A stretch of DNA of 27,101 bases, taken from NCBI GenBank assembly GCA_041658405.1, contig JBBAAG010000039.1:1-27101 (forward strand), read 5' to 3'. A model generated the notes under the pieces. The model searched no databases, was not told the origin of the DNA, and worked only from the letters and a program-made list of their open reading frames with translations. This stretch comes from Elusimicrobiota bacterium (lineage in GTDB: Bacteria; Elusimicrobiota; UBA5214; JBBAAG01). The position numbers and the translations under genes were made by a program. Shown here one piece after another: positions 17,469-24,849 of this stretch; position 1 is the first letter of the stretch, and each line of letters opens with the position of its first letter.

Positions 17469-17660
17469 ATGTCGTATCGTTGCGTAGTATGTGATAAAGG
17501 GCCATCAGCCGGGAAAAGTGTAAGCCATTCCCATAGAGCGACAAACCGTATATTTAAACCGAACTTACAGAAGATAAAAGTTTTATGGAATAACAAAAAA
17601 CAACGAGTGTACGTATGTACCGCCTGTATCAGCGCAGGTAAAGTAAAAAAAACTGTCTGA
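17469..17660 (+). CDS. rpmB: 50S ribosomal protein L28 (zinc-ribbon form)
   Basis: This is a 63-residue component of the large ribosomal subunit and the only plus-strand gene here. The N-terminus CVVCDKGPSAGKSVSHSHRATNR and the middle RIFKPNLQKIKVLWNNKKQRVYVCTAC match L28. Two CxxC pairs (C5/C8 and C50/C53) make it the zinc-binding C+ type. A strong AAGGAGGAAG site precedes the ATG. It is transcribed alone, divergent from recG and convergent with msbA, with 25 bases between the two stop codons. The rpmB-recG proximity is common in many bacteria. Confidence 0.96.
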   Translation: MSYRCVVCDKGPSAGKSVSHSHRATNRIFKPNLQKIKVLWNNKKQRVYVCTACISAGKVKKTV

Positions 17661-17686
17661 CAATAAAACTTTAGCAATTGTTTTTT
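17660..17686 (+). terminator. Weak candidate terminator between rpmB and msbA
   Basis: A short AT-rich stem, ACAAT / ATTGT (17660-17664 and 17677-17681), is followed by a T-run into 17686. The stem is only 5 bp, so the call is uncertain. It is the only hairpin seen in the 25-base convergent gap. Confidence 0.3.
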
Positions 17687-19431
17687 CATTCCCTAACCTG
17701 CAAATTATAATATTTGTTGTACAACTTACTACGTTGCAGTAATTCTTCATGTTTTCCGCTGTCTGCGATACGCCCTTCATCCACAACAACAATTATATCC
17801 GCGCGTTTGATTGTAGCTAACCTGTGTGCGATAACTAATGTCGTACGGTCAATCATCAACCGTTCAAGCGCTTCCTGTACCAACTTCTCATTTTCAGCAT
17901 CCAACGCGCTGGTTGCTTCATCAAGAATCAGGATTGCCGGGTTTTTGAGGACTGCCCGCGCAATTGCAATCCTTTGTTTTTCACCACCCGAAACAAGTAC
18001 TCCACGTTCACCAACAACTGTATCATACTTTTGTGGAAGTTTTTGTATGAACTCATCAGCGTTCGCGACCTTTGCTGCAGCAATGATTTCATCCATCCCG
18101 CTACCGGGACAGCCATACGCGATATTATTCCGCACTGTTTCATTGAATAACACCACATCCTGGGTAACAACACCTATCTGATCACGTAATGACGCCAGGG
18201 TTACCATACAGATATTCTTCCCGTCAATCTCCACACTGCCTACCTGAGGATCATAAAAACGAGGTAACAGATACGCAACCGTAGTTTTCCCGGCACCTGA
18301 CGGCCCAACTAAAGCAACCACCTGCCCTTTTTTTATTGTGAGATTAACTTCACGGATAACATAAGAATCATCACCGTACGAGAATGAAACATTCTTGTAT
18401 ACAATACTTTCCTTCAACCGTTCTAATTTAGACGGAGCTGATACTTCAATCACGGACGGTTGGGAGTCAAGTACTTCAAATATACGTTCCCCTGCGCTTA
18501 ATGCCTGTTGCGTATACGTATTAAGTTCCGCAAAGTTTTTTAATGGCCGGTATGCGGACAGCGCTGCGCCAAGAAACGCAAAAAATGATCCTGTCGTCCA
18601 TACACCATTGATTACATCACTTCCGCCATACCATAGAATAAATGCAATCGCCAACCCTCCGATAAGTTCCATCACGGGGCTAGATAATGCTTCCATCCGA
18701 AGTAATCTCATTATCGCGTGGTAGAACCCTATATTCTCTACCTTAAACCGTTCAATCTCGCGTTGTTCCTGACAGAACGCTTTTGTAACAACGATTCCGT
18801 ACATCGCCTCCTGTAACCGCGTATATAATGCCGCCATCCGGCTCTGTCCTTCCTTACTCGCAGAACGCATCTTCTTCGCAAATACCACCATCGGATATCC
18901 CGCAAGTATAAAGGCTGTCATACTAACCAGCGCAAATTGCCAGTGTAAGTAGAACAAAAACGCTATCAAAAAGAAAACGGTTAACCCATCCCGTACAAAC
19001 GTCCCTGGAACACGCTGATACGCTATCTGAATAACATTAACATCATTTGTGAGGTTAGCAATAATATTCCCTGTTGATTTACGGGTATAAAAATCCAGGG
19101 ATAACCTCTGTAGATGCGTAAACAAACCGTCACGGATATCCGCAGTAGCCTTCTGCGCAATTGAGAATATAAGATATGCCTGTATGTACGCAAACACGCC
19201 TTTTATAAAAAAAAACAAAGGTATTGCGATTGCTGTTATTACCAACATCCTATAATTCTTTGCAACCAACACGTTGTCAATTACTTCTTTAAGTATCCAC
19301 ATTGTCAACGCATTTAAACCGCCAAGGATTGCCATATAAAACAATGACTGCACTAATTTCCAGGAATACGGTTTTACATACTCCGTCAGCCTCATGAATA
19401 TTGAAAAATCATTCTTACTGTTTTTTTTCAT
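17686..19431 (-). CDS. msbA: MsbA-type lipid A exporter (ABC transporter, fused TM and ATPase)
   Basis: This 581-residue half-transporter acts as a homodimer that flips lipid A-core across the inner membrane. The N-terminal membrane domain (about 20-300) contains several hydrophobic segments and the MsbA-like STGNIIANLTNDVNVIQ loop (119-135). The nucleotide-binding domain has Walker A GPSGAGKTT (376-384), the Q-loop VTQDVVLFNETVRNNIAYG, signature VSGGEKQR (480-487), Walker B LILDEATSALD (501-511) and switch His in IAHRL (536). The signature is VSGGE rather than LSGGQ, which MsbA-like proteins tolerate. The start overlaps the lpxB stop by one base (TAATG), so it is the last gene of the lpx operon. 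Gene context supports the lipid A role over a generic multidrug exporter. Confidence 0.93.
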   Translation of the reverse strand: MKKNSKNDFSIFMRLTEYVKPYSWKLVQSLFYMAILGGLNALTMWILKEVIDNVLVAKNYRMLVITAIAIPLFFFIKGVFAYIQAYLIFSIAQKATADIRDGLFTHLQRLSLDFYTRKSTGNIIANLTNDVNVIQIAYQRVPGTFVRDGLTVFFLIAFLFYLHWQFALVSMTAFILAGYPMVVFAKKMRSASKEGQSRMAALYTRLQEAMYGIVVTKAFCQEQREIERFKVENIGFYHAIMRLLRMEALSSPVMELIGGLAIAFILWYGGSDVINGVWTTGSFFAFLGAALSAYRPLKNFAELNTYTQQALSAGERIFEVLDSQPSVIEVSAPSKLERLKESIVYKNVSFSYGDDSYVIREVNLTIKKGQVVALVGPSGAGKTTVAYLLPRFYDPQVGSVEIDGKNICMVTLASLRDQIGVVTQDVVLFNETVRNNIAYGCPGSGMDEIIAAAKVANADEFIQKLPQKYDTVVGERGVLVSGGEKQRIAIARAVLKNPAILILDEATSALDAENEKLVQEALERLMIDRTTLVIAHRLATIKRADIIVVVDEGRIADSGKHEELLQRSKLYNKYYNLQVRE

Positions 19432-20555
19432 TACCGTATCACATCCATAATTTCCTGTGCCACACGTTTCGCAACACCCGGCACACCGAGCTTACTGCGT
19501 AACTTCGACAACGCTTCCCCTAACCGTTTACGATACTGCAAATTCTGCAGCCAGTTTAGCGTAATGTTCGCTATTGGTTCAGGTATCGCCTTATTCTGTA
19601 TAAACTCCGGCATAAACTTAGTACCGGCAATAATATTTGCTAACCCTATATGCTCAACCTGCACTACCATCCGCGCAACTATATAAAACAGCCAGTTTGT
19701 TTTATAAACAATTACCGTTGGTAAGCCAAGTAACGCGTTCTCCATAGTTACTGTACCGGAACACGCGATTGCCGCGCTCATACGCCTGCGGTATGCATAA
19801 TCCTCATCCTTCACAATTTCAATCTTTACCTTAGATTTACACACAAGCTTATTTAAGTAATCATCGGGCACATCCACTGCCTGTACTATCTGAAACTCAA
19901 CATTACTTACACTCTCCTGTATTAATTCTGCAACTTTAAGTAATAACGGTACATGTTTAGCTATAACATTCTTTCTGCTACCCGGAAACAAACCGCAGAT
20001 AAGTTCCTTACTCTCACCCCGTGCTTCCCAATCAATTACCTGATCAGAATTGATATTATCAAGTAACGGATGCCCGACAAATACGGTATTCATGCCGGCA
20101 GACTGATAAATTATTTCTTCAAACGGTAAAATGGTAAGCATTTTATTCACGCATTTAGAAAGACGGGCAACCCTGCCCTTCCGTGAAGCCCATACCTGCG
20201 GGCTAATATAATACACTACCGGCACACCCTGGCGTTTAGACTCTTCACACACGTGAATGTTAAACCCATAAAAATCTATCGGCACAACAACACTAACAGT
20301 TTTTTTGTTTAGATACGGCACTACTACTGACCGAAATATCGAGTTGAACTTATTAAAATTACCGATTGCGTCATGCAAACCAAACGCTGACATCCCAACG
20401 AGGTCATACAAAAACTCGTCGGCATACTTCGCCATACGTTTACCGCCAAGACAAACCACGCGTGTCCCTGGAAAGTTTTTTTTAATGCTGAGTATAAGAT
20501 TTGCCCCATGTACATCCGCTGAAGGATCACCGGCTACCAAAAATATTTCGTTCAT
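19431..20555 (-). CDS. lpxB: Lipid-A-disaccharide synthase
   Basis: LpxB joins UDP-2,3-diacylglucosamine and lipid X to form the tetra-acyl disaccharide of lipid A, at the cytoplasmic face of the inner membrane. The protein is 374 residues, close to the usual 380. It begins with LVAGDPSADVHGANL, the family's GE-x-SGD motif in variant form (GDPSAD). IDFYGFN (93-99) carries the conserved Asp, YYISPQVWASRKGR (115-128) is an LpxB signature, and GHPL (161-164) and PGSRKN (191-196) are the GT19 nucleotide-sugar elements. It starts two bases after lpxI and ends overlapping msbA by one base. Confidence 0.96.
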   Translation of the reverse strand: MNEIFLVAGDPSADVHGANLILSIKKNFPGTRVVCLGGKRMAKYADEFLYDLVGMSAFGLHDAIGNFNKFNSIFRSVVVPYLNKKTVSVVVPIDFYGFNIHVCEESKRQGVPVVYYISPQVWASRKGRVARLSKCVNKMLTILPFEEIIYQSAGMNTVFVGHPLLDNINSDQVIDWEARGESKELICGLFPGSRKNVIAKHVPLLLKVAELIQESVSNVEFQIVQAVDVPDDYLNKLVCKSKVKIEIVKDEDYAYRRRMSAAIACSGTVTMENALLGLPTVIVYKTNWLFYIVARMVVQVEHIGLANIIAGTKFMPEFIQNKAIPEPIANITLNWLQNLQYRKRLGEALSKLRSKLGVPGVAKRVAQEIMDVIR

Positions 20556-20557
20556 AA

Positions 20558-21388
20558 TTATATTTCACATCCATATATACATACACCCTGTTGAGCAGCA
20601 TATTGCAAAACTGAACTTTTATCAAGAATCAATGTTTTCCCGGCTTCCACCGCTAGTACTTTAATTATCCCCCGGGAAAGAGTTTCAACTGTATGCTTCC
20701 CGATAACAGGGATATCGAACCGCGCATCCTGCGCAGTCCTCGCAACTTTGACAACCACAGCACTGTTCACACCTCTGACGGCAGTACCCACAATTATTTG
20801 TGCACGCTGAATACATTCATCAGTACCTTCCATAGCTTCCACAGCGATAACCGTCCCGTCCTTTACAATAACAGTTTGGCCGATATCAATATCCGCTAGC
20901 TGTTTAGCAAGTTTCTTACCAAATTCTATATCCTTTAACTCACACTCACCCGGTGCAAGTGCTGTCATGACACCCTTTTCCGCAAGTAAGTGCCTGACGT
21001 ATTCTATATAAGGCACGACCTCAATCCCAGCTTTTGCAAACATCCGGCGGGCAGAGTCAAAGATAGACACTGCCATGTGGTCCTTTGTTGATGACAATAT
21101 TTCATTCATACTTACATCAAGCGCAAGTTTTGCGAATAACAGTTTATGAGGAATGCGTCCTACGAGGATAAGTTTTGTTACATTATTAGACTTAAGAAAC
21201 CTTACCGCTCCGATAACGTCACCGATATCCATTTCATTGAATACATCAGCAGTAGTTACGATATCTTTATTAACCGCCTGCTTAAAAGTGAGGACAACGG
21301 TTTTATGCCCGTTTTTTTTTATTCCTTCGGCAATAACTTTTGGCAGTTCACCCTGCCCGGCAATAATTCCTATGTTTTCAATTATCAT
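20558..21388 (-). CDS. lpxI: UDP-2,3-diacylglucosamine pyrophosphatase LpxI
   Basis: LpxI hydrolyses UDP-2,3-diacylglucosamine to lipid X and UMP, replacing the unrelated LpxH found in Escherichia coli. The protein begins IGIIAGQGELPKVIAEGIKKNG, the LpxI N-terminal motif, and contains LVGRIPHKLLFAKL and, later, DIGQTVIVKDGTVIAVEAMEGTDE, which are typical of the C-terminal domain (DUF1009). Length from ATG 21388 is 276 residues. The frame can be extended to TTG 21397, but the ATG is preferred; neither has a strong ribosome site. It follows lpxA by 13 bases and precedes lpxB by two, in the position expected from the pathway order. Confidence 0.95.
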   Translation of the reverse strand: MIIENIGIIAGQGELPKVIAEGIKKNGHKTVVLTFKQAVNKDIVTTADVFNEMDIGDVIGAVRFLKSNNVTKLILVGRIPHKLLFAKLALDVSMNEILSSTKDHMAVSIFDSARRMFAKAGIEVVPYIEYVRHLLAEKGVMTALAPGECELKDIEFGKKLAKQLADIDIGQTVIVKDGTVIAVEAMEGTDECIQRAQIIVGTAVRGVNSAVVVKVARTAQDARFDIPVIGKHTVETLSRGIIKVLAVEAGKTLILDKSSVLQYAAQQGVCIYGCEI

Positions 21389-21401
21389 AATCAGCAACCC
21401 A

Positions 21402-22193
21402 TCAACGCGGGTTACTTTTTCTTTTCTCCCGGCACAACCCGCGGTTTGTTGTCTGCGCGAATTCCGCCATATGAAGAACTTTAGGATCAGTAAAACGTTT
21501 CCTTACCTCAGCAATCGCATCTTCAAGTGTATAAGAATTATTCAAAAATATCTGATACGCTTGTTTCAGTGAATGTATTGTTTCTTCGCTAAACCCATGG
21601 CGTTTCAGGCCTTTGGTATTTAACCCGAACAAGCATGCGCGGTCACCGCAGGCAAGTGTGTACGGTAAAACATCACGTGATACCATCGCTCCCCCTCCGA
21701 TCATCGCAAGTTCGCCAATCCTCACAAACTGGTGTACCCCAGCTAACCCGCCAAGCACTGCATTGTTCTCTATTTCAACATGTCCCGCAAGTGATGCATT
21801 ATTCGACATAATAACTTCGTCACCAATACGGCAATCATGCGCTATATGAGAGTACGCCATAAGGAAACACCGTTTTCCAACCCTTGTTTCCCCGCCGGCA
21901 GCCGTTGCGCGGTGTACCGTAACGTATTCACGGATAACAGTCCCTGAACCAATAATTGTTTTTGTATGCTCATTCCGGTACTTAAGATGCTGAGGCGGTG
22001 TTCCGATGACACTCCCGGAACCAATTTCACAGTTTTCACCAATCTCAGTTTCGCCATCCAAAAATACGTATGGGCCGATTTTTGTCCCGCGGTTTATCTT
22101 AACATCTTTTCCTATAATTGCATACGGGCTGATCTCAACATCAGTATCTATCTGCGCCTTCGCATCTACTATAGCAGTTGGGTGTATCTTCAT
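21402..22193 (-). CDS. lpxA: Acyl-ACP--UDP-N-acetylglucosamine O-acyltransferase
   Basis: LpxA starts lipid A synthesis by moving a 3-hydroxyacyl chain from acyl carrier protein to UDP-GlcNAc. The protein has 263 residues, as usual. It begins IHPTAIVDAKAQI and continues with left-handed beta-helix hexapeptide repeats (I-G-x4). The catalytic base is H119 in HIAHD, equivalent to E. coli His125. The LAGHV and GLAGVHQF blocks and the C-terminal GLNTKGLKRHGFS match E. coli. Position 167 aligns without gaps to E. coli Gly173, the acyl-length ruler, and is also Gly, which suggests a longer acyl chain rather than C10. Its ATG overlaps the lpxC-fabZ stop (ATGA), so translation is coupled. Confidence 0.97.
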   Translation of the reverse strand: MKIHPTAIVDAKAQIDTDVEISPYAIIGKDVKINRGTKIGPYVFLDGETEIGENCEIGSGSVIGTPPQHLKYRNEHTKTIIGSGTVIREYVTVHRATAAGGETRVGKRCFLMAYSHIAHDCRIGDEVIMSNNASLAGHVEIENNAVLGGLAGVHQFVRIGELAMIGGGAMVSRDVLPYTLACGDRACLFGLNTKGLKRHGFSEETIHSLKQAYQIFLNNSYTLEDAIAEVRKRFTDPKVLHMAEFAQTTNRGLCREKRKSNPR

Positions 22194-23512
22194 TTTTGCT
22201 CCTTATCTACTACAGAGAACATAAACTCTGCTTCGCAAGTAAGTACATTATCAACATAAACCTGTCCGACCGCCTTACCTCCGCGTTCACGCGCACGAAC
22301 CACTTCTATCTTCATCTCCAATAAATCCCCGGGAAACATAGGCCTTCGAAACTTAACACCGTCTATCGTCATAAAAAATGCGAGTTTACCTTGAAGTTCC
22401 GGGCGTGAGAGAAACAATACGCAGGTTGACTGCGCCATAGCTTCAACTGCAATTACTCCGGGAAGGATAGGATACCCCGGAAAATGCCCTTTAAAAAAAT
22501 CTTCATTCCCGGTAAGGTATTTATACCCAATAACTTTAAGATCTTCCTTAGGTATTACAATACGGTCAAGGAACAGAAATGGGTACCTGTGAGGAATATA
22601 CTGTTTTATTTGTTCCTGATTCAACACTATACGATACCCTTCGGGTAACGGCGGGTATTGTCTTTCCATAACACCTGAAACTGCAGCTTTGAGTAATTTA
22701 GAAAACTGTATATTACTCTCATGCCCGCAACGTATTGCAACGACATGCATCTTCATCGGGCGGCCAACGAGGCATATATCACCCATGAGGTCTAAGATTT
22801 TATGGCGTACAAACTCATTATCAAACCTTAACCCTTCTTTTGAATGTATACGATCACGGCCAATAACTATAGCGTTATCCAAAGACCCGCCTTTTGCCAA
22901 CCCTTTTTTCTTCAATGTTTCAATTTCATAATCAAAACAAAACGTTCTTGCAGGAGCAAGGTCGCGTTTGAACGTTTCCGGATTGATAGCTACAGAAAAA
23001 TATTGGCTGTTAACCAGCGGATGACGATAATCCACAGTACATGAAATTCTTAATTCATCAGAAGGTATTGCAATGATATGAACATCATTATTAGAAAACT
23101 CTACGGGTTTATTGATGGTAAGAAAACATTTTTCAGCTTCCTGTTCAACAATCCCGGCTTTCTCAAGCAGCATAACAAATGGTAATGCTGAACCATCCGC
23201 TACGGGAGCTTCACTGGAGTCTATCTCGACAATAATATTATCAATTCCCAATCCCGAGATCGCGGCGAGGATATGTTCCGTAGTATGAATATGATTATCC
23301 TCATCACCGATAGTGGTACCACGGCTGACATCCCTGACATTATCCGGAGATATTATTACTTGCACACTTTGCCCTCGTTTTGTCCGTACTAACTGTATCC
23401 CGGAATTCACAGGCGCAGGTTTAAAAACCAGATTACACACATTCCCCGTATGCAACCCCGTTCCTGAGAACGAAATTTCTTTTTCTATAGTCCGCTGTTT
23501 TTGCACAACCAT
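22190..23512 (-). CDS. lpxC-fabZ: Bifunctional LpxC deacetylase / FabZ dehydratase fusion
   Basis: Residues 1 to about 290 are UDP-3-O-acyl-GlcNAc deacetylase, the committed step of lipid A synthesis. It has GTGLHTG near the start, HTTEH (76-80) with the zinc ligand His and catalytic Glu, HKILD (237-241) with the other zinc ligands, and RCGHES with the general acid H264. Residues about 297-440 are (3R)-hydroxyacyl-ACP dehydratase: PHRYPFLFLDRI, then GHFPGYPILPGVIAVEAMAQ with catalytic H343 and E357. The fusion puts two enzymes that draw on the 3-hydroxyacyl-ACP pool in one chain. Such fusions are known from Bacteroidetes and some other phyla. It leads the lpx operon, with a GGAGGTG ribosome site and a promoter at 23582-23610. 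Confidence 0.97.
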   Translation of the reverse strand: MVVQKQRTIEKEISFSGTGLHTGNVCNLVFKPAPVNSGIQLVRTKRGQSVQVIISPDNVRDVSRGTTIGDEDNHIHTTEHILAAISGLGIDNIIVEIDSSEAPVADGSALPFVMLLEKAGIVEQEAEKCFLTINKPVEFSNNDVHIIAIPSDELRISCTVDYRHPLVNSQYFSVAINPETFKRDLAPARTFCFDYEIETLKKKGLAKGGSLDNAIVIGRDRIHSKEGLRFDNEFVRHKILDLMGDICLVGRPMKMHVVAIRCGHESNIQFSKLLKAAVSGVMERQYPPLPEGYRIVLNQEQIKQYIPHRYPFLFLDRIVIPKEDLKVIGYKYLTGNEDFFKGHFPGYPILPGVIAVEAMAQSTCVLFLSRPELQGKLAFFMTIDGVKFRRPMFPGDLLEMKIEVVRARERGGKAVGQVYVDNVLTCEAEFMFSVVDKEQK

Positions 23513-23581
23513 TACACCTCCAACTATTTTTTTAAGCCACTACAAACTAACCATTTAAAAGTTCCTACTTATTAATCTTAA

Positions 23582-23610
23582 AGTATAATTTATATTAGCG
23601 GAAATCTCAA
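23582..23610 (-). promoter_or_regulatory. Promoter of the lpx operon
   Basis: On the minus strand TTGAGA (23605-23610) is followed after 17 bases by TATACT (23582-23587), both close to consensus. The predicted start is near 23575, leaving a leader of about 62 bases. The -35 box contains the TGA stop codon of the upstream oxidoreductase gene (23607-23609). Confidence 0.65.
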
Positions 23611-24617
23611 ACTTTAACTACTTTACCGGTTGATAATGATTTTACAATTGCTTCCAATATTTTTACGTTCAACAACGCATCTTCCGGGGATACCACCGGC
23701 GTTTTGTTTTCAATTACACAGGTAATAAAATGTTTTATCGGTAACGGTACGAACCCAACGGTTTCACCATGAATACTTTCTTTCCCTATGATAAACGGGC
23801 GTGAGTATGATTTGCTATCAGCAACGCGGTAACACTGGTCGCTAAGATCTATCTCCACCCGTCCTTTGGTACCATGCAGTGAAACCGCGAACTCGCAGAG
23901 GTTTGGCCATGCGGGTGGCAGTATCCATGAAGATTCAATTGTTGCGAAACTGTGTTCAAACTTAATAATTGCCTGCACAGCATCGTACGTATCGATCCCT
24001 TTACTTTTTAGTACATTCTTAACACCGCTAGCATACACGCTAACAACTTTATCCTTCATCAACCAGCATACAAGGTCTGCGAGATGCGGAAACAAAAACC
24101 AGTGCGGGCCGGACTTCGCGGACCATTTAAACCATTTAGTCGCAACCTCAATCCGGTCACTGAGTTTAGCGTATGCCATTACGGGACGGCCGAGGTCTCC
24201 GTGATCAACCTGTCTTCTTGCATTATATACCGGCGTATTCCATCTATTATGAAAATCCACCATCATCTTAACACCGTTTTTCTTAACCGCAAGGATAATA
24301 TCCTTCGCATCTTTTACAGAAGTAGCTAACGGTTTTTCTATCAAAACATTTTTTCCTGCGTTTGCCATCTGTATTGCAAGATCACGATGCGCAAAGTCGG
24401 GCGTCACGATACTAACGATTTTTATGTCGGGATCTGCTGCAACGTCTTTACTGCTGGTCGTGTACTCGCACCCGTACTTTTTCGCAACAGCTTTCGCGCG
24501 TTTTGCATCGAGGTCGCACACCAGCACGCCGCTGATCCTTGGGTCGGACGCGTACGCGTCAACATGGTTTTCCCCGAAGATACCGGTCCCTATGACTGCC
24601 GCTTTAAGTTTTGCCAT
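23607..24617 (-). CDS. Gfo/Idh/MocA family NAD(P)-dependent oxidoreductase
   Basis: This is a 336-residue sugar or cyclitol dehydrogenase. The N-terminal Rossmann fold has GTGIFG (10-15) and an acidic residue ending strand 2 (VCDLD). The EKP motif (94-96) carries the catalytic lysine, and HLADL (178-182) supplies the His/Asp pair of the family. The C-terminal domain (from about 125) matches the MviM-like layout. The ATG has a GAAGGAG site. The substrate cannot be told from sequence. Because it sits just ahead of lpxC-lpxA, one candidate is GnnA, the UDP-GlcNAc 3-dehydrogenase used to make amide-linked lipid A, but its partner aminotransferase GnnB is not in the window and the gene is separated from lpxC by its own stop and a promoter. 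A generic sugar dehydrogenase is at least as likely. Confidence 0.9.
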   Translation of the reverse strand: MAKLKAAVIGTGIFGENHVDAYASDPRISGVLVCDLDAKRAKAVAKKYGCEYTTSSKDVAADPDIKIVSIVTPDFAHRDLAIQMANAGKNVLIEKPLATSVKDAKDIILAVKKNGVKMMVDFHNRWNTPVYNARRQVDHGDLGRPVMAYAKLSDRIEVATKWFKWSAKSGPHWFLFPHLADLVCWLMKDKVVSVYASGVKNVLKSKGIDTYDAVQAIIKFEHSFATIESSWILPPAWPNLCEFAVSLHGTKGRVEIDLSDQCYRVADSKSYSRPFIIGKESIHGETVGFVPLPIKHFITCVIENKTPVVSPEDALLNVKILEAIVKSLSTGKVVKV

Positions 24618-24849
24618 TTTTATGTTTACTCCTTCATACCCATTTTAGGGATTTATTATTATAGGTATTATAGCAAATTCGGGAGGGGACGGGGTTGACT
24701 TAGTTCACTTAAGGTTTTTATAACGCGATGGATCTCCTGCCGCAAATGCCATCAGAAACTGGTTTAGGGGAGAGGGTGTGTAAGGGGTTTTACAATTCGA
24801 TCTGTCAACATAACAGTGACTATCTCACTATTTTAATAGATTTATCAAT
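24618..24849. other. Intergenic region between oxidoreductase and Asp-box gene
   Basis: A 232-base stretch with no convincing gene. It holds two TATAAT-like boxes on the minus strand near 24660-24672 that could serve the oxidoreductase gene, although neither has a good -35 box. It also contains the left copy of a 26-bp repeat and a small inverted repeat AGTGA / TCACT at 24815-24829 downstream of the Asp-box gene, without a T-run. Confidence 0.6.
24748..24773 (+). repeat. 26-bp imperfect direct repeat, left copy
   Basis: The sequence GCCATCAGAAACTGGTTTAG plus GGGAGA matches 26885-26910 in the same orientation at 24 of 26 positions. The two copies bracket the Asp-box gene, 2137 bp apart. Confidence 0.75.
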
